A stretch of DNA of 64,000 bases from Gemmiger formicilis (GTDB lineage: Bacteria > Bacillota > Clostridia > Oscillospirales > Ruminococcaceae): assembly GCF_024462815.1 (NCBI RefSeq), contig NZ_JANGCG010000004.1:62001-126000 (forward strand). Direction: 5' to 3'. A model generated the notes under the pieces. It worked only from the letters and a program-made list of their open reading frames with translations. It had not been told where the DNA came from and made no database searches. The position numbers were made by a program, and so were the translations under genes. Shown here in pieces: positions 1 through 9,120 of the stretch. Position 1 is the first letter of the stretch. The number at the start of each line of letters is the position of its first letter.

Positions 1-1814
1 CCACCCGCGCCGATACGCTGTTCGGCGCAACCTATATGGTCATCAGCCCCGAGCACGCCTTCATCAAGAAGTGGGTGGACGCGGGTCTTATTAAGAATGC
101 CGACGCCGTGGCCGCCTATCAGGAGGAGGCCGCCCGCAAGTCTGACTTCGAGCGCACCGAGCTGAACAAGGAAAAGACCGGCGTTGTCATTGAGGGCGTC
201 AAGGGCATCAACCCCGTCAACGGCAAGGAAATCCCCATCTTCATCTCCGACTATGTTCTGGCCACCTACGGCACCGGCGCCATTATGGCCGTGCCTGCCC
301 ACGACACCCGCGACTGGGAGTTTGCCAAGAAGTTCAATCTGCCTATCATCGAGGTCGTCAAGGGCAATACCCCCAGTGACCTTGACAAGGAGGCGTTCAC
401 CGATGTGGCCACCGGCACGCTGGTCAACTCCGACTTCCTGAACGGCCTCTCTGTCGAGGACGCCAAGAACAAGATGTACGCCTGGCTGGAGGAGAACGGC
501 AAGGGCCACAAGCAGGTCAATTTCAAGCTGCGTGACTGGGTGTTCAGCCGCCAGCGCTACTGGGGCGAGCCCATCCCGATGGTCTACTGCGACAAGTGCG
601 GTTGGGTGCCCCTGCCCGAGAGCGAGCTGCCCCTGCGCCTGCCCGAAATCAAGGACTTTGAGCCCGGCGAGAACGGCGAAAGCCCGCTGGCCCGCCACAC
701 CGAGTGGGTCAACACCACCTGCCCCTGCTGCGGTGCCCCCGCCAAGCGTGAGACCGACACCATGCCCCAGTGGGCCGGCTCGAGCTGGTATTTCCTGCGC
801 TACTGCGACCCCCACAACCATGACGCTATCGCCAGCAAGGAGGCGCTGGAATACTGGAGCCCCGTGGACTGGTACAACGGCGGCATGGAGCACACCACCC
901 TGCACCTGCTGTACAGCCGCTTCTGGCACAAGTTCCTGTATGATATCGGCGTGGTTCCCACCAAGGAGCCCTACCAGAAGCGTACCTCTCACGGTATGAT
1001 TCTGGGCCTGAACCCCCATGCGTTTGAGAACCAGCCCGATGCCGAGCGCAAGCGCCTGCTGGCCGAGTACGGCGACGAGAAGGGCGCCCGCAAGGCACTG
1101 GTCGAGAAGTACGGCGAGATGGCCGAGCATCCCATCGTCAAGATGTCCAAGTCTCTGGGCAACGTTGTCAACCCTGATGACGTGGTCAACGAGTACGGCG
1201 CCGACACCCTGCGCCTGTATGAGATGTTCATCGGCGACTTTGAAAAGGCCGCGCCGTGGAACACCTCCTCTATCAAGGGCTGCAAGCGCTTCCTGGATAA
1301 AATCTGGTCGATGAGCGAGAAGCTCGTCCCCGGTGAGGGCATCCGCCCCGAGCTGGAGGCCGTTGCCAACCGCACCATCAAGAAGGTCGGCGAGGACATT
1401 GACGCCCTGAAGGCCAACACCGCGATTGCCCAGCTGATGATTTACGTCAACGCGCTGAGCGACAACGGCGGCGCCACCAAGGCCGAGTACGAGGTTCTGC
1501 TGCAGCTGCTGAACCCGTTTGCTCCCCATATGACCGAGGAGCTGTGGCAGCAGCTGGGCCACACCGAGCAACTGGCCTACCACGCATGGCCCACCTATGA
1601 CGAGGCCAAGTGCGTGGAGCAGACGATTGAGATTGCCGTACAGGTCAACGGCAAGGTCAAGGCCCGCATCAAGGTGCCCGCCGCCATTGAGAACGCGGAC
1701 GCCATTGCCGCCGCCAAGGCCGAACCCGCCGTGGCCGAAGCCATCGCCGGTAAGACCATTGCCAAGGAAATTTACGTCAAGGGCAAGCTGGTCAACATTG
1801 CCGTCAAAGGCTGA
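1..1814 (+). CDS. leuS: Leucyl-tRNA synthetase, C-terminal part (5' end outside window)
   Basis: The enzyme charges tRNA-Leu with leucine in the cytoplasm. The reading frame is already open at base 3 ([13 protein letters not shown]), matching the editing-domain region of class I LeuRS, so the gene starts upstream and about 600 residues are seen. The class I KMSKS signature, followed by [11 protein letters not shown], lies at about 1140-1180. A Cys-rich zinc-knuckle-like insert (CDKCGW, then CPCCG) is at about 590-735. The C-terminal anticodon-binding and tail domains are complete to the TGA at 1812-1814. An internal ATG at 36 is not the true start because homology continues upstream of it. 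An intrinsic terminator follows within 15 bases, so this is the last gene of its unit. Confidence 0.97.
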   Translation, partial: TRADTLFGATYMVISPEHAFIKKWVDAGLIKNADAVAAYQEEAARKSDFERTELNKEKTGVVIEGVKGINPVNGKEIPIFISDYVLATYGTGAIMAVPAHDTRDWEFAKKFNLPIIEVVKGNTPSDLDKEAFTDVATGTLVNSDFLNGLSVEDAKNKMYAWLEENGKGHKQVNFKLRDWVFSRQRYWGEPIPMVYCDKCGWVPLPESELPLRLPEIKDFEPGENGESPLARHTEWVNTTCPCCGAPAKRETDTMPQWAGSSWYFLRYCDPHNHDAIASKEALEYWSPVDWYNGGMEHTTLHLLYSRFWHKFLYDIGVVPTKEPYQKRTSHGMILGLNPHAFENQPDAERKRLLAEYGDEKGARKALVEKYGEMAEHPIVKMSKSLGNVVNPDDVVNEYGADTLRLYEMFIGDFEKAAPWNTSSIKGCKRFLDKIWSMSEKLVPGEGIRPELEAVANRTIKKVGEDIDALKANTAIAQLMIYVNALSDNGGATKAEYEVLLQLLNPFAPHMTEELWQQLGHTEQLAYHAWPTYDEAKCVEQTIEIAVQVNGKVKARIKVPAAIENADAIAAAKAEPAVAEAIAGKTIAKEIYVKGKLVNIAVKG

Positions 1815-1828
1815 TTGAATTAACCACC

Positions 1829-1860
1829 GCGCCCCGCCCCCCGGCGGGGCGCTTTTGTTT
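1829..1860 (+). terminator. Intrinsic terminator of leuS
   Basis: A perfect 10-bp stem (GCGCCCCGCC with GGCGGGGCGC) has a CCCC loop and is followed by TTTTGTTT. It starts 14 bases after the leuS stop. Confidence 0.9.
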
Positions 1861-1893
1861 GGTTGTGCGGACCTTTCCGAATTATCTTGCGCA

Positions 1894-1985
1894 GTAGGGG
1901 CGGGGCTCTGCTCCGCCCGTGGGGCTTACCCGCAAGCGGCGTCTATCGGGAAGGCTGCGGGGCGTCGGGGACGCCGCCCCCCTAC
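1894..1985. repeat. GTAGGGG-family intergenic repeat, composite copy
   Basis: The element opens with GTAGGGG and a near-palindrome (CGGGGCTCTGCTCCGCCCG). It closes with a second near-palindrome (GGCGTCGGGGACGCCGCC) and CCCCTAC. The two ends are reverse complements, so the 92-bp unit resembles a REPIN or MITE made of two inverted hairpin modules. It is one of at least ten related copies in the window. Confidence 0.8.
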
Positions 1986-2039
1986 AGTGGCAGCCCGGAT
2001 GCGGGGCGATGCGGCACCCGCATATGCCCGCGTTTTTTG

Positions 2040-2068
2040 TTTACAAAACGGTAAAACTACGCTATAAT
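2040..2068 (+). promoter_or_regulatory. SigA-type promoter of the glycosyltransferase-MATE operon
   Basis: The -35 TTTACA (2040-2045) and -10 TATAAT (2063-2068) are separated by 17 bp. The -10 ends 36 bases before the ATG at 2105. Confidence 0.8.
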
Positions 2069-2104
2069 AAAAAATACGGAATTTTGATGAAGGAGGGGCA
2101 CGCT

Positions 2105-3049
2105 ATGCTCATCAGCCTGATTGTACCTTGCTACAACGAAGAAGAAGCTATGCCCCTCTTTTACAGGGAGGCGTCCCGCGTGGCGGCGGAGATGAAAACC
2201 AGCCACGGCGCGGATTTTGAGTTTATCTTTGTGGATGACGGCTCCCGTGACGGCACCCTGCGCGTGGCCCGTGCGCTGCACGCGCAGGACGAGCGCGTGC
2301 GGTATGTCTCCTTCAGCCGTAACTTCGGCAAGGAGGCCGGTATCTACGCCGGGCTGCAGGCCGCCAAGGGTGACTACATTGCCACAATGGACGCCGATTT
2401 GCAGGACCCGCCCGCGCTGCTGCCCCGGATGCTGGACACCCTGCTCACCGGAGAGTATGACTGCGCGGCCACCCGCCGCACCACCCGCAAGGGGGAGCCG
2501 CCGCTGCGCAGCTGGTTTGCCCGCAAATTTTACCAGATCATCAACAAGATGTCGGACACCGAGATTATGGACGGCGCCCGCGATTTCCGCCTGATGACCC
2601 GCAAAATGACCGATGCCGTGCTGAGCATGGCCGAGTACAACCGCTTCAGCAAGGGCATTTTCAGCTGGGTCGGCTTCCGCACCAAATGGTTCGAGTATGA
2701 AAACGTTGAGCGCGTGGCCGGCACCACAAAGTGGAACTTCTGGGGGCTGCTCAAATACTCCATCGAGGGCATTGTCGGCTTCTCAACCACGCCGCTGCTG
2801 GTGGCGGCGGGTGTGGGGATTCTGTTCTGCCTGCTGGCGTTTGTTGGCATTATCTTTGTTGTTGTCCGTGCGCTGCTCTTCGGCGACCCCACCTCCGGCT
2901 GGCCCAGTATGGTCTGCATCATCCTGCTGTGCAGCGGTGTGCAGCTGTTCTGCACCGGCATTGTGGGCGAGTATCTGGCCAAGACCTATCTGGAGGTCAA
3001 GCACCGCCCCATCTACATTGTGGCCGAGACGGAAGAGGATAAAAAGTAA
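2105..3049 (+). CDS. Family 2 glycosyltransferase, DPM1/GtrB-like, membrane anchored
   Basis: This 314-residue protein transfers a sugar from a nucleotide donor, most likely to a polyprenyl phosphate carrier, at the inner face of the membrane. The GT-A start LISLIVPCYNEEEAM, the DDGSRDGT motif and DADLQDPP (DXD metal site) are present, as is the acceptor-loop region around TRRTTRKGEPP. Two C-terminal transmembrane segments (about residues 225-290) match the GtrB/DPM1-like subgroup. I chose ATG 2105 because a strong SD (AAGGAGGGG) lies 6-7 bases upstream and homology begins there, although the frame is open further 5'. The next gene starts on the base after its stop, so the two are co-transcribed. 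The sugar and acceptor cannot be read from the sequence. Confidence 0.9.
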   Translation: MLISLIVPCYNEEEAMPLFYREASRVAAEMKTSHGADFEFIFVDDGSRDGTLRVARALHAQDERVRYVSFSRNFGKEAGIYAGLQAAKGDYIATMDADLQDPPALLPRMLDTLLTGEYDCAATRRTTRKGEPPLRSWFARKFYQIINKMSDTEIMDGARDFRLMTRKMTDAVLSMAEYNRFSKGIFSWVGFRTKWFEYENVERVAGTTKWNFWGLLKYSIEGIVGFSTTPLLVAAGVGILFCLLAFVGIIFVVVRALLFGDPTSGWPSMVCIILLCSGVQLFCTGIVGEYLAKTYLEVKHRPIYIVAETEEDKK

Positions 3050-4378
3050 ATGCGTGATATGACCAAGGGTGCTCCGCTGGGGCACCTCTTTCTGTATGCG
3101 GTGCCGCTGCTGCTGGGAAACTGGCTGCAGCTGGCGTATAATGCGGTGGATTCCATCATCGCGGGGCGATTCATCGGGCAGGAGGCGCTGGCTGCCGAGG
3201 GCGTGGCCGGGCCGGTGATGAACCTTGTCATACTGGCCATCAGCGGGCTTTGCATCGGCGCGGGCGTGCTGATGAGTGAGGCGTTCGGCGCAAAGAAAAC
3301 CGAGCGCTTGAAAGAAACATTGGCCACAACGCTGCTGTTCGGGGCGCTGCTCTGCTGCGCGGCGGCTGCGGCGGGCTGCCTGGCCACGCCGTGGATTCTG
3401 CGCTGGCTGGCGGTGCCGGACGATATTTTTGCCATCACCGGCATCTATCTGCGCATTACGTTTCTGGGCGCGCCGTTCACCTTCTTTTACAACGCGCTGG
3501 CCGCGGGGCTGAAAAGCGTGGGGGACAGCAAAACGCCGCTGAAATTCCTTGCGTTCTCCGCCGTGCTCAATGCGACGCTGGATTTAGTGCTCATCGGCGG
3601 GCTGGGGTTCGGCATTGTGTGCAGCGCGGTCACCACCGTGGTGGCGGAGGCAGCCAGTGCGCTGATGGCCGCCGTCTATATGGCGCGCCGCGTGCCGGAG
3701 CTCTGCCCCGGGCGCGGGCAGTGGCGCATCCGGCGCGAGCTGCTGGGGCCCATTCTGCACTGCGGCTCCATCACGGCGCTGCAACAGGCGGTGCAGCCCA
3801 TCTGCAAGGTGCTGATTCAGGGGCAGGTCAACGCGCTGGGTGTGGGGGCCATTGCGGCCTTCAACGCGGTCACGCGGGTGGATGATTTTGCCTTCACGCC
3901 GGAGCAGAGCATCGCCACGGCCATTATGACGTACATCGCGCAGAACCGCGGGGCCCGGCAGCCGGAGCGCATCCGCCGCGGGTTTGCGGTCGGCCTGCGG
4001 CTGGAGCTGGGCTACTGGCTGCTGATGGGCAGCGCGACGCTGCTGCTCCGCCGCCCCATTCTGGCACTGTTTGTGGCAGGGGAGGGCGCAGACGCGGTGG
4101 TTGCCCTTGGCTGCGAGTATCTGGGGTATATGGCACTGTTCTACGCCCTGCCCGCGCTGACGAACGGATTTCAGGGTTTTTACCGCGGCATGGGCAAGAT
4201 GACCACCACCCTGATTGGCACCTGCCTGCAGGCGGGGCTGCGTGCGGCGCTGGCCGCGGTGCTGGCCCCACGGCTTGGCCTGCCCGGCATTGCCCTTGCC
4301 TGCGCTTTTGGCTGGTGTGTGATGCTGGCCTTTGAGGTGCCGTATTATTTTTATACCTGTAAAAAGCGGGGACTATGA
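3050..4378 (+). CDS. MATE family multidrug/sodium-type exporter
   Basis: This 442-residue, very hydrophobic protein has the twelve-helix pattern and two-fold repeat of the MATE (NorM/DinF) antiporters. They export cationic drugs or metabolites using a Na+ or H+ gradient. Family signatures visible near the N-terminus include PLLLGNWLQLAYNAVDSI and GQEALAAEGVAGPV. It starts directly after the TAA of the glycosyltransferase (TAA then ATG), so translation is probably coupled and the SD would lie inside the upstream gene. Pairing with a polyprenyl-sugar transferase raises the alternative of a lipid-linked sugar flippase, but the sequence looks like ordinary MATE rather than MurJ/Wzx. The substrate is unknown. 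Confidence 0.9.
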   Translation: MRDMTKGAPLGHLFLYAVPLLLGNWLQLAYNAVDSIIAGRFIGQEALAAEGVAGPVMNLVILAISGLCIGAGVLMSEAFGAKKTERLKETLATTLLFGALLCCAAAAAGCLATPWILRWLAVPDDIFAITGIYLRITFLGAPFTFFYNALAAGLKSVGDSKTPLKFLAFSAVLNATLDLVLIGGLGFGIVCSAVTTVVAEAASALMAAVYMARRVPELCPGRGQWRIRRELLGPILHCGSITALQQAVQPICKVLIQGQVNALGVGAIAAFNAVTRVDDFAFTPEQSIATAIMTYIAQNRGARQPERIRRGFAVGLRLELGYWLLMGSATLLLRRPILALFVAGEGADAVVALGCEYLGYMALFYALPALTNGFQGFYRGMGKMTTTLIGTCLQAGLRAALAAVLAPRLGLPGIALACAFGWCVMLAFEVPYYFYTCKKRGL

Positions 4379-4404
4379 TGGCCTATGCCGTTCCCGGACC
4401 GTTT

Positions 4405-4509
4405 GCAGGGCGGGGTGACCCCACCCCGCCGTAAGCACCCCGCCGCAAGCACCCGGCAGTATGCCGCATATGTGTTGCCGCTGTAGGGGGGGCGTCCCCG
4501 ACGCCCCGC
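4405..4509. repeat. GTAGGGG-family repeats, two modules
   Basis: The first module is GCAGGG plus the palindrome CGGGGTGACCCCACCCCG (4405-4431). The second is GTAGGGG plus GGGCGTCCCCGACGCCCC (4482-4509). A short GC-rich spacer separates them. They fill most of the 300-bp gap between the MATE gene and the next gene. Confidence 0.75.
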
Positions 4510-4551
4510 AAAATTCCGCGGATGGGAAACACCCCCAAAAATCATCTTGCA

Positions 4552-4580
4552 GCAGGGACCGGAACGGCCCCTGCTTTTTG
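4552..4580 (+). terminator. Intrinsic terminator downstream of the MATE gene
   Basis: Stem GCAGGGACC / GGCCCCTGC (one A-C mismatch) with loop GGAAC is followed by TTTTT. It lies 170 bases after the MATE stop, with a repeat between. Confidence 0.7.
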
Positions 4581-4611
4581 TGTAAAATTCGGCAAAGAGG
4601 GCGGCGGCTGA

Positions 4612-4640
4612 TTGTATTTTTCTCGACAAAATGCTACACT
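4612..4640 (+). promoter_or_regulatory. Probable promoter of the lysozyme-fusion operon
   Basis: TTGTAT (4612-4617) and TACACT (4635-4640) are spaced by 17 bp, 49 bases before the chosen GTG start at 4690. Confidence 0.55.
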
Positions 4641-4689
4641 AATAGAAGTAACTATCCGCATACATTTTGCCTGAGTGAGGTCAACTGCC

Positions 4690-7449
4690 GTGCCTGAAGA
4701 ACGCAAAATTTACCGTGCCCCCGCAGGGGCTGCAAAAACGCCCGCCCGCGCCGGTGCGCCGCGCACCAATGCGCCGCAGCCGCCCAGAAGGCCGAAGCGC
4801 CGCCCCAACAAACGCCGCCGCAGCCGCTTGGTGCTGGGCGTGTGTTTGCTCTGCCTGCTGGTGACGCTGGTGGTCTCGCTGGTGCTGACGCGCTGCGCGT
4901 CGGAGGCGGAGGGCCCGGCCCAGCCGGACTACGGCACACCCGCCGCGGCCTGGCAGAAAAACGAGCTCGGCTACTACTTCAACGCCAGCGGGCAGGCCAT
5001 CCCTGCGGCGGTGCTCAAGGGAATGGATGTCTCCAAATTCCAGGGCGAGGTCGATTGGGAAACCGCCAAAAACGCGGGCATCGACTTTGCCATCATCCGC
5101 TGCGGCTTCGGCGGCGAGTGGGACGGCCAGGAGGAGGGCTGGGCGCAGGATGACCCCCAGTGGCGGCGCAACGCCGATGAATGTACCCGGCTGGGCATCC
5201 CCTTTGGCACCTATCTTTACTCCTACGCCACCACGGTGGAGGAGGCCCGCAGCGAGGCCGACCACGTTGCCCGCCTGCTGGGCCTGACCGCGCCGCCGCA
5301 GGAGGGACTGGACGACTACACCGCCACGCCCTACCAGCTCAGCTATCCGGTCTACTACGATCTGGAGGATAAATACATCAGCGGCGTGTTCCCCGCTGAA
5401 ATGGCCGAGTTGACCGAGGCATTCTTCTCCCGGCTGGAGGAGTACGGCTACACCGGCAAGCAGGGTATCTATGCCTCGCTGAACTGGGTACGTGCGCGGT
5501 TCAGCGACCCCGGGTTTGACAAATGGCGGGATAATCTCTGGATTGCCCGCTTCTCTGACAAGCTGGGCTACACCGGCACCTACGATATGTGGCAGTCCAC
5601 CTACAGTGCGCCGGGCGCTGACTACGGCGTCCAGAGTGAGACGGTCGATCTGGATTTTGTTATGCGGCCCTTTGCGCTGACCGGCCTTACGAGTGCCAAC
5701 GGCAAGGCGGCGGGGCCGGTGCTGGTGAACGATACCCGCACGGATGAGCTGCATCTGGACGGCAAGGATACCTACGCCACATTGGCAACGAACGAGCCGG
5801 GTGAGGACGCCGGTGGCCGCAGGGTCTACTGGACCACCAGCGACAAGACCGTGGCCACGGTTGACAAAAACGGCACCGTCCGCGCCCGCACGGACAGCGG
5901 CGAGTGCACGATTACGGCCACGCTGGCTGATGGCACCGAGAGCATCTCCTGCCTTGTGCGGGTGGGGGACATCACGGTTCCGGTCTTTGCCACGGCCAAT
6001 CTGGCGGGCGAGCGCACCACGCTGGCGGACGCCGCCGCGCTGAAGGCCTCAACGCCGGACTCGATTCTGCTGGACGCGGGCAACGCCCTGCACGGCACGA
6101 CCAGCGCCAGCCTGACCGGCGGTATGGATATGCTGAGCGCCTTCTCGGCGGCGGGGTATGACCTGCAGGCAATGGCGCTGGAGGATTTTGCCTACGGCAC
6201 CACCCGTCTGCTCAGTGATGCCAATATGGGCAGCGGCCCCTCGCTGGCGTCCAACATCCTGAACAACGAGGCGACCGCGGTGTTTTACCGTTCCACCAGC
6301 TGGAACCGCAACCGCGTCACCAACGGTATGTACACGATTGTGGAGCGCGCCGGGTATAAAATCGGCTTCTTTGCGCTGAATGACACCGCGCAGGCGGCGC
6401 AGTATTCCGCCGCCAACGGCGAGTATATCACGGCCCGCGACTGGGCGGACACGGCTAAGGAACAGATTGCCGCCCTGCAGAACGCCGGGTGTGATGCCAT
6501 CCTTGCCGTGGCATCCACTGCGCCCGCGGGAGACTGGCAGAAGGCGCTGCTGAACAGCGGCGTGACGGCCATCATTGACGCTACAGCGTCCGAAAATGGC
6601 ACAAACGTGCTGGGCGCAGGGCTGGGGCTGGACGGTGTGGCCCGGATGAATCTGGTGTTCACGCAGGGCGGCGGCTGCCGTGTGGAGCTGCAGGAGCCGG
6701 TTTCCGCCGCCGCGCTGGAGAGCAGCCGCAACAGATGGCTGAGCCTGAGCGCCGCCGCGGCCACCGAGACAGCGCAGCCCGATGCCGCCGACCCCGACAA
6801 GGACACCGAGGCGGCAGGCGGCAAGGACACCGCCGCCCCTACCGAGACCGTGGACGAGGCACAGCAGGCAGGCGCGGAGGCCTATGCCTATGCCGCCGCC
6901 AAACTGTCCGCGCTCGACGCCGATGACCAGAGCATACTCTACACGCCGCTGTTCACCTACGCCGAGAACCCGGACGCAAGCCGGACCATCAGTTTCGGCA
7001 ACTATCTGGCCGCGCTCTATGCCGGGATCGCAGCCGCGGACCCGGCCTCCGGCCTGCCGGAGGGGGCCGCCGTGGAGGCAATGGCCGGCGGTGTGACCGA
7101 ACCCGAATACGGCGACATCACCCGCGGCGACCTGATGAACGCCCTGCCCGCCACGGCCCGCATCCAGTTGGTCAGCACCACGGCGGACGCCGCCAGAGCA
7201 CTGGCCGACAGCGGGGTGAGCCGCGTCTACCAGAACAGCCTGACCGAGTACGCCCCCGCGGGGGATGTGGTCTACCTGATTACCGACAGCACCACGCTGG
7301 CAAGCCTTGGCGCAGACTACACCGTTTTGCGGGATTACGGCGATGTGTTCTGGGCGGTGCGTATGAATATCAATGATTTGACGAACAATTTTACAGAAAA
7401 CTTCACCCTGCCCGAGGCCCCGCAGTACGGTGTGGGCCGCCGGGGATAA
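4690..7449 (+). CDS. Membrane-anchored GH25 lysozyme fused to Ig-like and degenerate 5'-nucleotidase domains
   Basis: This is a 919-residue surface protein. A basic, proline-rich cytoplasmic tail is followed by one transmembrane segment (about residues 47-68). A GH25 muramidase domain comes next (about 109-325), with GMDVSKFQGEVDW and the acidic YYDLED motif that suggest an active lysozyme. Then come a Big_2-like Ig domain (about 348-427) and a calcineurin-like/5'-nucleotidase domain (about 428-670). After an Ala/Thr/Asp linker there is a C-terminal domain like 5_nucleotid_C (DITRGDLMNALP). In the nucleotidase part the usual metal ligands are replaced: TSDIHG by TANLAG, DAGD by DAGN, GNHEFNYG by ALEDFAYG. 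This part is therefore probably not a catalyst. GTG 4690 is preferred over GTG 4675 because GTGAGG sits 9 bases upstream. It heads a same-strand run with the two following genes. Confidence 0.85.
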   Translation: MPEERKIYRAPAGAAKTPARAGAPRTNAPQPPRRPKRRPNKRRRSRLVLGVCLLCLLVTLVVSLVLTRCASEAEGPAQPDYGTPAAAWQKNELGYYFNASGQAIPAAVLKGMDVSKFQGEVDWETAKNAGIDFAIIRCGFGGEWDGQEEGWAQDDPQWRRNADECTRLGIPFGTYLYSYATTVEEARSEADHVARLLGLTAPPQEGLDDYTATPYQLSYPVYYDLEDKYISGVFPAEMAELTEAFFSRLEEYGYTGKQGIYASLNWVRARFSDPGFDKWRDNLWIARFSDKLGYTGTYDMWQSTYSAPGADYGVQSETVDLDFVMRPFALTGLTSANGKAAGPVLVNDTRTDELHLDGKDTYATLATNEPGEDAGGRRVYWTTSDKTVATVDKNGTVRARTDSGECTITATLADGTESISCLVRVGDITVPVFATANLAGERTTLADAAALKASTPDSILLDAGNALHGTTSASLTGGMDMLSAFSAAGYDLQAMALEDFAYGTTRLLSDANMGSGPSLASNILNNEATAVFYRSTSWNRNRVTNGMYTIVERAGYKIGFFALNDTAQAAQYSAANGEYITARDWADTAKEQIAALQNAGCDAILAVASTAPAGDWQKALLNSGVTAIIDATASENGTNVLGAGLGLDGVARMNLVFTQGGGCRVELQEPVSAAALESSRNRWLSLSAAAATETAQPDAADPDKDTEAAGGKDTAAPTETVDEAQQAGAEAYAYAAAKLSALDADDQSILYTPLFTYAENPDASRTISFGNYLAALYAGIAAADPASGLPEGAAVEAMAGGVTEPEYGDITRGDLMNALPATARIQLVSTTADAARALADSGVSRVYQNSLTEYAPAGDVVYLITDSTTLASLGADYTVLRDYGDVFWAVRMNINDLTNNFTENFTLPEAPQYGVGRRG

Positions 7450-7469
7450 CAAAAAGGGAGGCGCAGTGT

Positions 7470-9092
7470 ATGAAACTCACATTCTTAGGCGCGGACCGCG
7501 AGGTCACGGGCAGCTGTACACAGGTCGAGGCGGCGGGCCACCGGTTTCTGGTGGACTGCGGCATGGAGCAGGGGCGCGACGTCTACGAGAACGCCGACCT
7601 GCCCTGTGCCCCCGGCACCTATGAGGCACTGCTGCTGACCCACGCCCACATTGACCACTCGGGCCGCATCCCGTACCTGTACAAAAACGGCTACCGCGGC
7701 CCGGTCTACACGACCGAGGCCACCCGCGACCTCTGCGCCATTATGCTGGAGGACTCCGCCCACATTCAGGAGCAGGAGGCCGAGTGGAAAAACCGCAAGG
7801 CCATGCGCAGCGGCGCCGAGATGATAGAGCCGGACTACACCGTCGAGGATGCCCAGAACGTCATGAAGCAGTTTGTGCCCTGCCCCTATGAGGCATGGCA
7901 GACGCTGTTTGACGGCCCGCAGGGCCGTATTGAGATGCGGTTTACCGATGTGGGCCATCTGCTGGGCAGCGCGTCCATCTCGCTGCGCATTGCGGAGCCG
8001 GGCCGCACGCCGGAGGTTATCGTGTTCTCCGGCGATATCGGCAACCGGCACCAGCCGCTTCTCAAGGACCCGGCCAACCCGGGCCATGCGGACTACCTTG
8101 TGATGGAGTCCACCTACGGCGACCGCAGCCACGGCCCCAAGCCGGACTATCTGGGGGAGCTTTCCGCTGTGCTGCAATCGACCTTTGACAAGGGCGGCAA
8201 CGTGGTCATTCCCAGCTTTGCCGTGGGCCGCACGCAGGAGCTGCTCTATTTCCTGCGCCAGATAAAGGCCGAGGGCCGCATCAAGAACCACGCGGATTTC
8301 CCGGTCTTTGTGGACAGCCCGCTGGCAAGCAAATCCACCACCATCTTCAAGAAAAACTTTGCGGAGTGCTATGACGAGGAGGCGCTGGCCCTTGTGCAGA
8401 GCGGCCGGAACCCGCTGCAGTTCCCCGGCCTGCACGTCAGCGAGACGAAGGAGGAGTCAATGGCCATCAACGGCGACACTACGCCGAAGGTCATTATCTC
8501 CGCCGCGGGTATGTGTGACGCGGGCCGCATCCGCCACCACCTGAAATACAACCTCTGGCGGCCGGAGTGCACCGTGCTGTTCGTGGGCTACCAGAGCCCC
8601 GGCACGCTGGGCAATGCGTTGGTCAACGGCGCACAGGAGGTCAAGCTCTTTGGTGAGCCGGTGCAGGTCAAGGCCCGCATCGCCCAGCTGGGCGGGCTTT
8701 CGGGCCACGCCGACCAGGACGGCCTGGCCGACTGGCTGCACGCCTTTGACGAAAAGCCGAAGTTTGTCTTTGTCAACCACGGCGAGGATGCCGTGGCCGA
8801 GCACTGGGCCGAGCGCCTGCGCGCCGAGGGCTACGAGGCCGACGCGCCGTACAACGGCTCGGTCTGGATTGCCGCCGAGGGCCGCGTGGCCTGTGCCGAG
8901 GTGGGCAACACCAGCAGGATTGTCCGCACCAAGAGCGCCGAGACGGTGCGCAGCAGCGCCGCCTATGACCGCCTTGTCAATATGGGCAAGCGCCTGATGG
9001 AAGTTATCCGCCACAATCAGGGCGGCGCCAACAAGGACCTTGCCCGGTTCACCAGCCAGATTGCCGCCCTGTGCGATAAATGGGACCGTTGA
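7470..9092 (+). CDS. Metallo-beta-lactamase/beta-CASP RNase-like protein (RMMBL family)
   Basis: This 540-residue cytoplasmic protein resembles the bacterial CPSF73/Ysh1-like group that processes or degrades RNA. The zinc motif HAHIDH is at residues 59-64. Further ligands lie in FTDVGHLLGS and FSGDIG. Beta-CASP motifs follow as ESTYGDR, PSFAVGRTQELL, ISAAGMCDAGRIRHH and GLSGHADQDG. The length is normal for this group. A good SD (GGGAGG) precedes ATG 7470, which is 20 bases after the lysozyme-fusion stop. It is distinct from RNase J, which has different C-terminal architecture. The RNA substrate cannot be told from the sequence. Confidence 0.92.
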   Translation: MKLTFLGADREVTGSCTQVEAAGHRFLVDCGMEQGRDVYENADLPCAPGTYEALLLTHAHIDHSGRIPYLYKNGYRGPVYTTEATRDLCAIMLEDSAHIQEQEAEWKNRKAMRSGAEMIEPDYTVEDAQNVMKQFVPCPYEAWQTLFDGPQGRIEMRFTDVGHLLGSASISLRIAEPGRTPEVIVFSGDIGNRHQPLLKDPANPGHADYLVMESTYGDRSHGPKPDYLGELSAVLQSTFDKGGNVVIPSFAVGRTQELLYFLRQIKAEGRIKNHADFPVFVDSPLASKSTTIFKKNFAECYDEEALALVQSGRNPLQFPGLHVSETKEESMAINGDTTPKVIISAAGMCDAGRIRHHLKYNLWRPECTVLFVGYQSPGTLGNALVNGAQEVKLFGEPVQVKARIAQLGGLSGHADQDGLADWLHAFDEKPKFVFVNHGEDAVAEHWAERLRAEGYEADAPYNGSVWIAAEGRVACAEVGNTSRIVRTKSAETVRSSAAYDRLVNMGKRLMEVIRHNQGGANKDLARFTSQIAALCDKWDR

Positions 9093-9120
9093 TGAAGACA
9101 TAAAGGGAGGAAAAAAGACC

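Noticed and set aside
36..1814. leuS starting at the ATG at base 36
   Set aside because: The homologous sequence [12 protein letters not shown] continues in frame to the window edge; the gene is simply cut.
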